Assembly (NCBI GenBank): GCA_905234425.1 | Contig: CAJOHR010000006.1 | Coordinates: forward strand, 1 to 43,770 | Origin: an uncultured Oscillospiraceae bacterium | Lineage (GTDB): Bacteria > Bacillota > Clostridia > Oscillospirales > Oscillospiraceae | DNA length: 43,770 bases | Reading direction: 5' to 3' | In this document: piece after piece, positions 25,753 through 32,723 of the stretch | Layout of the letters: every line of letters begins with the position of its first letter | How positions within the stretch are numbered: position 1 is the stretch's first letter | Program-made: the position numbers and the translations under genes | The notes under the pieces: model-generated | Databases searched by the model: none | Seen by the model: the letters and a program-made list of their open reading frames with translations, nothing else | What the model was told of the DNA's origin: nothing

Positions 25753-28707
25753 TCAATGTCTTGCTATCCACTCTCTGACGCCGACGATCAGCTTGTTCCC
25801 GTCCCGTTCCCGCACAGGCACGATCTTGAGCACAACAGGGGTCGGCTCTCCGTCGATCACAAGGCGATAGCGCATCCGGAAGGCGCCCTTCTCCCGGATC
25901 TCATGCAAAACAGATTCCCTGGTGAACCGGGCGAGGTACTCCGGCAGATCCTCGTGGTATACGGTCTTCTCTCCGTCGATCCGTCCCTTCCGGAAGAAAT
26001 CGTCGCCCTCCTTTTCAAAGCCCAGGGCCTCATATTTGTTCGTGGCGCTGAATTCAAAATAATGCCCCGTGTCGGGGTCCACGGTGTAAAGGGTCAGATA
26101 GTCGCCCGACATGGCCAGAATCCGGGCGTAGGCCTCCTCCTCCATCAGGAGCCGGTCCCGCTCGGCATTCTGCTTCATCTGGGAATCCACGATGCTGATG
26201 CCCATGATGATCCGGTTGCTGCCGGATTCCATGCGGTTGATCTTCATGCTGGCGTACAGAGGTTCGCCCGAGTCGATGAGACGGTAGGTGGTGGTGAACA
26301 CGCCCTGTTCGTTCAGCTCCCGTATGATATTCTCCTTCGTGAAGCCGGCAAGGAACCGCTCCCGGTCCTCCTCGTAGATGCGGATATTGGTGTCCCGGAT
26401 CACCTGGGCGAAGAAGTTTTCGCCGTGTCGCTCCATAGCCAGCTCTTCCCCGCCCACAGGGGAGCTGTACTCGATGAACTTCCCGGTATCCATGTCCACG
26501 CAGTAGATGTTGTAGTAGTCCGAGGCCAGGGCTCTGGCGATCTCGGCGTAGGTTGCCCCCTCGTTGGAGTCCGTGATGGAAAGCACCACCACGGCCACAG
26601 CGATATTTCCGTTGACGGGATTGACGCCGATCCGGCGGGCAAAGGAATGGACAACGGAGCCGTCAGGCATTTTTTCGTCATAGAAGGATCTGGTCCCCAG
26701 CTCACAGCAGGTTTTCACCACATTTTTCATAAAGGAATCGCTGAACTTGGCAAAGGCGGAGCCCTCATAAGACAGGTTGAGCCCGAAGAACCGCTTGATG
26801 AACTCCCGGTAGGACTGATTGCTCCGCACAAACCGGGTGGAATCGCCGCTGACCTCAATAACGCCCATGGGCAGGGTGTTGAAAAAATGGTGGAAGGCCG
26901 AGTTTTCCTCGTTGGCGATCACCGCGATGTCGTAGAGGTTGATCCGGCCCATCTCTTCATAATACCGGGCCTCCTCGGGATTCTCATAGGTGATTTGCAG
27001 GCCGTCGTTCCGGTCCAGGATCATATCCAGAGGGATGGCCTTGCAGTAATAGTAGCCCTGGAGCATGGAGCATCCCACCTCCCGGAGGAACCGGACCTGG
27101 GCCTCCGTCTCCACGCCCTCGCAGACCGTGTCCACACCCAGGGCATTGGCCATCTTCATAAGCTCTGTGAGAATGATCTTCCCGTTGTCGCCGTCGTCCA
27201 GCTTCCGCATGAAGCTCATGTCGAATTTCAAAAGGTCAAACTGGATGCTCTGGAGCACATCCAGAGAGGAATAGCCGCTTCCGAAGTCGTCCATCCACAC
27301 GGGGAAGCCAAGCTCCCGGAATCGGGTGATCTGCTCCTTCATAAAGTCGAAATCGGTTCCGATCATGCCCTCGGTGATCTCCACCGTGATCATATCCCGG
27401 CTGATACCGGCTTCATCCACCCGCCTGCGGATCTCCTCCACAATATCGCAAACGTCAAAATCGGAACGGGACAGGTTCACCGAATGGGGCACCACGCTCA
27501 TGCCGTGCTCCCTCTGGACGCGGATTTTATCGAGCACCTGCTCCACAACGTAGAGATCCAGCTTGTAGATCACGCCCGCTTCCTCCAGGATGGAAATAAA
27601 CTCCCCGGGAGACAAAAGGCCCTTGACGGGATCGATCCAGCGGGCCAGGGCCTCCTCCCCGCAGATCTTTCCGTTCACGGTCCGCACAATGGGCTGGAAG
27701 TATACCTGGATCCATTTATCCGCAATGGCCCGGTCCAGATTGGAGAGGATATACTGGCGGCGCTCCGCCTCCCCCTCCAGATCCGCGCTGTAATACCGGT
27801 AGTCGGACTGATAGGTTTTCCGAACCGTGTCGCAGGCGAATTTCGCCCGGTCGCAGGCTGTGCTGATGGAATCGTCCTCCCGGATGAAATAGACGCCAAC
27901 CCGGACAGGAAGGGAATTTCCGCCGTTGATCTCCTTGCAATTCTCAAAGAACCTCAGGATTCGGTCCTCCAGGCGCTCCTCCGCTGTAAACACCATGAAA
28001 TGGTCTCCGCTGACATGGCAGGCGTATCCGTCCTGGAAGGTGTTCATCAGGAGTTCGGCAAAGGCGCACAGCAGGGCGTCGCCTGCGGAAAAGCTGTTTT
28101 TGGAGTTGAAGAACCGCATGCCGTTGAGATCCATGTAGAGCAGGGCGGCGCTTTCGCCGCCGATCTCCCGTCTTTTCTGATCCGCCAGCTCAAAGAAATA
28201 GCTCATGCCGGGAAGTCCGGTCAGATAATCGTAACGGCCGGACTTTACAATGTTTTCCTCCCGGATCGCGTTGCTGAGGCTCTGGTTGATCCCCGCGTTC
28301 TTTTGCGCATTCTCCAGGGAATAGACGCCCTCGTCCATATACCAGACAAATGCATATCTGGCGCCGTTCTCCCCCGTCTTCTGACTACCTGATGCGTGGA
28401 TCACACGATATCCTGCGCTGACGCCGCACCTGAGCCGGAATACTTTATCAAGTCTTTCGCCGTCGCGCAGGAACCGGGAAAAGGCGTCCATAACACCGGC
28501 CGAATCCTCCGGATACACATACCGGAACAGGTTTTCCTCCATTTCCCGGTATGCCTGCGCGTGGTCCTTCAGGCCCAGCATGGCGCAGAAACCCGCTGAA
28601 ACGGCAAGCGTCTCAGCCTTTCCGTCTACATTTTCAAACACAGCGAAGGGCTGCGGCAGCCCCTCAAGGAATGACCGTTCCTGGGGTGGGAGTCCGTATC
28701 TCTTCAT
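25753..28707 (-). CDS. Cyclic-di-GMP phosphodiesterase with degenerate GGDEF, EAL and tandem C-terminal PAS-like repeats
   Basis: A 984-residue soluble signalling protein. In order: an N-terminal PAS-like domain (about 10-140); a GGDEF-fold domain whose signature is SGDHF (233-237) instead of GGDEF, so it is probably not a cyclase; an EAL domain (about 325-570) with EAL at 352-354, VNLSRSDF, VEITEG, MDDFGSGYSS, KFDMSF, CEGVETEAQ and QGYYYCKAI, all the residues expected for hydrolysis of c-di-GMP; another PAS-like segment (about 590-710); and two clearly repeated modules at 727-846 and 866-984. ATG at 28707 has AAAGGTGG upstream. It diverges from the diguanylate cyclase at 29076, giving an opposing enzyme pair. 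Enzymatic activity is inferred from motif completeness. Confidence 0.92.
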   Translation of the reverse strand: MKRYGLPPQERSFLEGLPQPFAVFENVDGKAETLAVSAGFCAMLGLKDHAQAYREMEENLFRYVYPEDSAGVMDAFSRFLRDGERLDKVFRLRCGVSAGYRVIHASGSQKTGENGARYAFVWYMDEGVYSLENAQKNAGINQSLSNAIREENIVKSGRYDYLTGLPGMSYFFELADQKRREIGGESAALLYMDLNGMRFFNSKNSFSAGDALLCAFAELLMNTFQDGYACHVSGDHFMVFTAEERLEDRILRFFENCKEINGGNSLPVRVGVYFIREDDSISTACDRAKFACDTVRKTYQSDYRYYSADLEGEAERRQYILSNLDRAIADKWIQVYFQPIVRTVNGKICGEEALARWIDPVKGLLSPGEFISILEEAGVIYKLDLYVVEQVLDKIRVQREHGMSVVPHSVNLSRSDFDVCDIVEEIRRRVDEAGISRDMITVEITEGMIGTDFDFMKEQITRFRELGFPVWMDDFGSGYSSLDVLQSIQFDLLKFDMSFMRKLDDGDNGKIILTELMKMANALGVDTVCEGVETEAQVRFLREVGCSMLQGYYYCKAIPLDMILDRNDGLQITYENPEEARYYEEMGRINLYDIAVIANEENSAFHHFFNTLPMGVIEVSGDSTRFVRSNQSYREFIKRFFGLNLSYEGSAFAKFSDSFMKNVVKTCCELGTRSFYDEKMPDGSVVHSFARRIGVNPVNGNIAVAVVVLSITDSNEGATYAEIARALASDYYNIYCVDMDTGKFIEYSSPVGGEELAMERHGENFFAQVIRDTNIRIYEEDRERFLAGFTKENIIRELNEQGVFTTTYRLIDSGEPLYASMKINRMESGSNRIIMGISIVDSQMKQNAERDRLLMEEEAYARILAMSGDYLTLYTVDPDTGHYFEFSATNKYEALGFEKEGDDFFRKGRIDGEKTVYHEDLPEYLARFTRESVLHEIREKGAFRMRYRLVIDGEPTPVVLKIVPVRERDGNKLIVGVREWIARH

Positions 28708-28770
28708 GTTTTCCACCTTTATCCTCAATCCATGATTCTGCTTCCGGCAGAGCACAATACACTATTATCT

Positions 28771-28799
28771 ATTATATTGAATATTCTGCATTAATGCAA
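28771..28799 (-). promoter_or_regulatory. Promoter of the EAL gene
   Basis: Minus-strand TTGCAT (28794-28799), 17 nt spacer, perfect TATAAT (28771-28776). The perfect palindrome TGCATTAATGCA (28787-28798) covers the -35 box. Confidence 0.75.
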
Positions 28800-28847
28800 T
28801 ATTTTTCTTTCATTTTGTCAATATTCACAGGACTTATCCTGAATATT
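28780..28847. promoter_or_regulatory. AT-rich palindromes between divergent c-di-GMP genes (possible operators)
   Basis: Two dyads lie in this AT-rich gap: one at 28780-28803 centred on TGCATTAATGCA with AATATT on both sides, and one at 28820-28847 (AATATTCACAGGA and TCCTGAATATT, with a two-nt difference). The rest of the 368-nt gap between the two start codons (28708-29075) holds the two promoters and leaders; I see no other gene in it. Confidence 0.4.
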
Positions 28848-28957
28848 TGCAATTCTCTGTTTAATCCCGGCGCAAAACAGCGGCAACGCCTGGTTTTTCC
28901 TGATCATTTACGAATTGATAGATACTGAAACTTTTCTGTCATTCTCCGGAAATCCCG

Positions 28958-28986
28958 TTGCGAAACCGGAAAAAGGATGGTATACT
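28958..28986 (+). promoter_or_regulatory. Promoter of the plus-strand diguanylate cyclase
   Basis: TTGCGA (28958-28963), 17 nt spacer, TATACT (28981-28986). Because the -10 box lies downstream of the longest open frame's first codon, it supports the internal start at 29076. Confidence 0.65.
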
Positions 28987-29075
28987 GTCATCAGGAAATG
29001 GTACCTTTGCTTCAAACCTTTCGATTGACAGAGCTGATTCCCGATACATCGGCTTTGGAAAAGGAGCTGGATTCA

Positions 29076-30401
29076 ATGGTCCAGGTGAAATTCATAGAGC
29101 AAATCATGGTCCCCTGCGCAAACATGTCTGTTCAAAAATCGGAAGACGGCATCTGCGGTGAGATTCGTGTGAAGGATCAAAACCGCCTGTTTCAAAATGT
29201 CTCGGATACGATCGATCTGGACGTTCTGCTGATTATCCCCGAATTCAGGGAACTCTGTTATCGGGCCGCCTTCTCCGGCGTATCCGGTCACAGCTTTATG
29301 GAATTTCCCTCCGGGCTGATGGAGGTTCAGGCTGTGCCCATGCAGGCGGACTCAGACCGCCTCGGCAGTTGCCTCATATTCATGCAGTATGGGAAAACCA
29401 TCGCTGTGGACCGGGACATGGCCGTTACCACCTCCACGGCAGAGGCTGTCATCAAGGCCAGCCTGGCGCTGATGGAGGACGACGATTTTGCGCACGGCGT
29501 GCAGCAGGTCCTCCGTGGCATTATCGAGTCCTGCGGAGCCGTGGTCAGCCGCATCTTTCTTCTGGATCACAAGATTAAAAACGTACTTATGTACAGCTCC
29601 GCCGTCAGCAAGACCGGTACCCATCGCCAAAACGACGCCCTGACCTACGACTTTATCCGCAAATGGGAAAAGTGCACCGTGGGAAAACGGGTCGTCATCG
29701 ACACCCGGGAATGGGGCTTTTCCACCCTGTCCCAGACCAATCCCGAATGGGTGGAGGACCTCTTAAAATTCGGTGTGCAGGCCATTGCCCTCATTCCCCT
29801 TCGCCACGGAAAAGAGCTCTATGGCTTTGTGGATATTCTGGACTTTAACCCCCAGAAGGCCGGGGTGGTGCGGGAGCTGGGCGGACTGATCTCCACTTAT
29901 CTCGGAACGGAGATCTCCAACCACCTGCTGCTGGACAGGCTGGAGGAAATGAGCACAACCGACGCCCTGACGGGTCTTAAAAACCGGGCGGCCATGCTCC
30001 AGACCATGCCGCGCATCGAGGGCGCCGCCTTCGGGATCGTGAATCTGGACCTCAACGGACTGAAAACCGTCAACGACAACCAGGGGCATGACGCCGGCGA
30101 CAGGCTGCTGATCCAGGCGGCGGAGGCCCTGCGCAAGGTGTATTACGCCGGGGACATCTACCGCACCGGCGGCGACGAGTTCATCGTGCTGCTTCCCGGC
30201 ATCAGCGAGGAGACCTTCAACCGGAAGCTTGCGCGTTTTCTCGACGCCATGGAAAAGAATCAGGACGTGCAGTTCGCCGTGGGCACCTGCTGGTCCGATG
30301 GCTCAACGGACCTTGCCACCGCATTCCGTAAGGCGGACGACGCCATGTACGCGGACAAGAAACAGTATTATCACACCCATCCGGAGCTTCGTCAGCGGTG
30401 A
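29076..30401 (+). CDS. Soluble diguanylate cyclase with GAF-like domain
   Basis: A 441-residue cytoplasmic protein. The middle region (about 110-270) reads as a GAF-like sensor (DDFAHGVQQVLRGII, SRIFLLDHKIKNVLM, ALIPLRHGKELYGFVDILD), and the C-terminal domain is a GGDEF cyclase with TDALTGLKNRAAM, LDLNGLKTVNDNQGHDAGD and an intact TGGDEFIVLL. No RxxD inhibitory site is visible. ATG at 29076 has AAGGAG nine nt upstream; the frame is open back to 28977, but that region holds the -10 box, so a start there is less likely (28998 remains possible). It is the only complete plus-strand gene here and faces away from the EAL gene. A bidirectional terminator follows. Confidence 0.9.
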   Translation: MVQVKFIEQIMVPCANMSVQKSEDGICGEIRVKDQNRLFQNVSDTIDLDVLLIIPEFRELCYRAAFSGVSGHSFMEFPSGLMEVQAVPMQADSDRLGSCLIFMQYGKTIAVDRDMAVTTSTAEAVIKASLALMEDDDFAHGVQQVLRGIIESCGAVVSRIFLLDHKIKNVLMYSSAVSKTGTHRQNDALTYDFIRKWEKCTVGKRVVIDTREWGFSTLSQTNPEWVEDLLKFGVQAIALIPLRHGKELYGFVDILDFNPQKAGVVRELGGLISTYLGTEISNHLLLDRLEEMSTTDALTGLKNRAAMLQTMPRIEGAAFGIVNLDLNGLKTVNDNQGHDAGDRLLIQAAEALRKVYYAGDIYRTGGDEFIVLLPGISEETFNRKLARFLDAMEKNQDVQFAVGTCWSDGSTDLATAFRKADDAMYADKKQYYHTHPELRQR

Positions 30402-30410
30402 AAAGGAAGA

Positions 30411-30462
30411 AAACGGCGCTGCCTCATTCTGCCCGCAGAGCAGGCTTGAGGCAGCGCCGTTT
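30411..30462. terminator. Bidirectional terminator between convergent genes
   Basis: A 16-base-pair perfect stem (AAACGGCGCTGCCTCA at 30411-30426 with its complement at 30447-30462), with T runs on both strands. It serves the plus-strand cyclase and the minus-strand surface protein gene. Confidence 0.92.
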
Positions 30463-30464
30463 TT

Positions 30465-32705
30465 CTATTTCTTTTTACGCCGGTAAAGGATCCCGGCTGC
30501 GCAGCCGCAGGCCACGATCAATACGATCACAACGGGAATGACCGGGCTGATTCCGCGCTGTTCCGTCTCCGGCGCAGACGCTTCCCGGGAAACCGGCTCC
30601 GGCGTTTCCGCAGGCTCCTCCGAAGCCTCGGAGTCCGAAGGCTCCGGTTCGGGGGAAGGCTCCTCCAGAACGGGAGCTTCCTCGGGCTCCGGCACATAGT
30701 CCGGGTCCTCCAGCACCTCCACCACCACGCCGGAATAGGCGCAGGGGGCGTCTGCAGGCACTATCTCTCCCTCCGCCGTCAGCCGGACCAGATACCCGGG
30801 CTCCGGCCGGATCTCGGCGGCGCCGGACAGCTCCAGTCCCGTGAGATAGCAGGTCTCCGTGGGAGTCCAGACGGCCCCGTCCTCCATCATCAGGTGGATA
30901 TGGGCATAGGGGTTGTCCGTCAGCACCGTTTCGGTGATGACGCCCACGTCCCGGATGTTGTCAAAAGAGATATTGCCGTCCTCAATGGCCATAGTCAACT
31001 CCGCCGAGGAGACTGCGCCCTTCAGCTCCGCTTCCGCCAGCGTCACGTACATGACGGATTCGGTCTTTGCGCTGCCGCCAGGTCCTCCGGGACCGCCCGG
31101 ACCACCGGGACCGCCGGGACCGCCCGGACCCATGCCATCAGGCGGCATCTCCGGCGGCGATCCCATTTCGCCCATATCCGGCATGGCTGCGTCGCCTGTT
31201 TCCTCGTACGCCGCGCCCATACCCTGGATAATATCGCCCTCCAGAGCGGTATTCCGGATGGTGACGTTGACCACCTCGCTTCCGTCCATGGTGCCCGCGC
31301 CTGTATCGTCGTTGATCTGAGCCCGGACCAGGACGCCGCTCTCCGCCGTCACCACGGCGCCGTCGCTGATCTCAATGTCCGCGCCCCGGCCCTTGGCGAT
31401 GACGCCGCCCAGCTTCGCATGGAGCAGGGTGTTCTCCCCGGTGACGGTGATTTTGGAATTGGTTCCGTTGAAGGACTGGTGGGTCACAAAGCCATAGTAG
31501 TTGGCGGATTCCGCCTGAGAGCCGCCGGACAGGATCATTTCGGCCCCGTCTCCGGCCGCCGCAAAGCCCACTACGCCGTACTCGATCTCGAACACGCAGT
31601 TTTGGAAGGTGTCCACGCACTTGCCGATGGCGTAGGCGCCGTAGCCCTGCTCCGTGATCCGAATGGTGGAATCCTGCACGTTCAGGCTGCCGTCTGTGAC
31701 GTCGTCCACGCCCAGCGCGCCCCAGTTCTGGGAGGTGATCTCCGACCCGGTGATGTTCACCGTGGCCGCGTCCACCAGGTTCATGGCCCGGCAGTTCCCC
31801 CAGATCCCCAGACCGCTGGGCGGCGACGCCATACCCGCAGAGGGAATGTTCACGTCGGGCCGGTATTCGCCGGGCTCGCAGTCGATGGTCACGTTCTTGA
31901 GGTTCATGGTCCCCTGGTCCCCGGCGAAAATGGCGCTTCGGAGGGTCCCCTCGGTGTAGATCGTGGAATCGGAAACCGTCAATGCGGCCGTATCCGCGAC
32001 GCCCAAAGCGGAGCCGATGCCGGTAAAATCGTCGCCGCCGTCGCCGATCAGCCGGATATCCGCGTTTGTGACCGTCAATGCGCCGCTGCCGCCCACCCGG
32101 ATGGCGGCGGTGTTTTCGTTTTCCGAATGGATTCTAATATCCGAAACAGACTTCTCGCCGGCTGCAATGGCGTTTTCTCCCGCCACGCCGGAAAGCACGG
32201 AGCACGCCGGGTCCACGCCGTTTTCGTCGGCATAGATCATGCAGGTGATCCAGCGAGGCGTCTCCTGGCCATGGGAGGCGTACACGTCCCGGACGCCCCG
32301 GAGAATGGTGACGGTATACGCATTTCCCGGGTCCAGAACCGTGTCCGGCGTCACCGGCAATTCCATTACGCTGCCGCTGCTGTCCATACATGTCAGCGCC
32401 AGCTTGTAGGCGTCTCCGTTTTCATCATACAGATCGGGCGCGGAAAGGCTCAGACTTCCGCCGGCGGGGATCGTTTGAACGGAGGTCTCCCCCAGGTTCA
32501 CCACGTTCAACGAAATCTCCCGATCCGTGGTATTTTCCAGGGTGATGGCCGCCATTTGCTCCCCGGCCTCCACCAGGGTGCCGCAGCTTCCGCCGGTGAT
32601 CAGAAGACCGGCAGGCGCTGTATCCGCCGCCAAAACCGGTCCCGTCACGGCGCAAAGCAGCGCCATGACCAGCACCAGGGAAACAAGGGTTTTGGAATGC
32701 TTCAT
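30465..32705 (-). CDS. Secreted, membrane-anchored right-handed beta-helix protein
   Basis: A 746-residue surface protein of no recognised enzyme family. Signal peptide at residues 1-26 (cleavage after VLA). A large central region (about 180-520) is built of short repeats alternating beta strands with turns (GALTVTNADIRL, AALTVSDSTIYT, ATVNITGSEITS, GSLNVQDSTIRI), typical of a parallel beta-helix. At about 525-543 there is a Gly-Pro-Gly-Gly collagen-like run. Near the C-terminus is a Pro/Glu/Ser stalk (about 655-705), then one membrane helix (about 718-740) and a RRKKK stop-transfer tail; no LPXTG motif. ATG at 32705 has GGGGAGAG upstream and follows the related lipoprotein gene by 18 nt. It may bind or act on polysaccharide, but I see no catalytic signature. 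Confidence 0.8.
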   Translation of the reverse strand: MKHSKTLVSLVLVMALLCAVTGPVLAADTAPAGLLITGGSCGTLVEAGEQMAAITLENTTDREISLNVVNLGETSVQTIPAGGSLSLSAPDLYDENGDAYKLALTCMDSSGSVMELPVTPDTVLDPGNAYTVTILRGVRDVYASHGQETPRWITCMIYADENGVDPACSVLSGVAGENAIAAGEKSVSDIRIHSENENTAAIRVGGSGALTVTNADIRLIGDGGDDFTGIGSALGVADTAALTVSDSTIYTEGTLRSAIFAGDQGTMNLKNVTIDCEPGEYRPDVNIPSAGMASPPSGLGIWGNCRAMNLVDAATVNITGSEITSQNWGALGVDDVTDGSLNVQDSTIRITEQGYGAYAIGKCVDTFQNCVFEIEYGVVGFAAAGDGAEMILSGGSQAESANYYGFVTHQSFNGTNSKITVTGENTLLHAKLGGVIAKGRGADIEISDGAVVTAESGVLVRAQINDDTGAGTMDGSEVVNVTIRNTALEGDIIQGMGAAYEETGDAAMPDMGEMGSPPEMPPDGMGPGGPGGPGGPGGPGGPGGSAKTESVMYVTLAEAELKGAVSSAELTMAIEDGNISFDNIRDVGVITETVLTDNPYAHIHLMMEDGAVWTPTETCYLTGLELSGAAEIRPEPGYLVRLTAEGEIVPADAPCAYSGVVVEVLEDPDYVPEPEEAPVLEEPSPEPEPSDSEASEEPAETPEPVSREASAPETEQRGISPVIPVVIVLIVACGCAAGILYRRKKK
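31080..31131 (-). repeat. Tandem Gly-Gly-Pro coding repeat
   Basis: About six imperfect nine-nt units (GGxCCxCCx type on the plus strand) encode the Gly-Gly-Pro run of the beta-helix protein. Short tandem units like this can change length by slippage. Confidence 0.7.
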
Positions 32706-32723
32706 GATTCTCTCCCCTTCCCA

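Noticed and set aside
25687..28392. 901-codon plus-strand open frame opposite the EAL gene
   Set aside because: The minus-strand protein has intact EAL motifs. The plus frame starts inside the EAL gene's terminator and has no domain.
31080..31131. CRISPR-like array
   Set aside because: The short nine-nt units have no spacers and lie in frame inside a coding sequence, encoding Gly-Gly-Pro.
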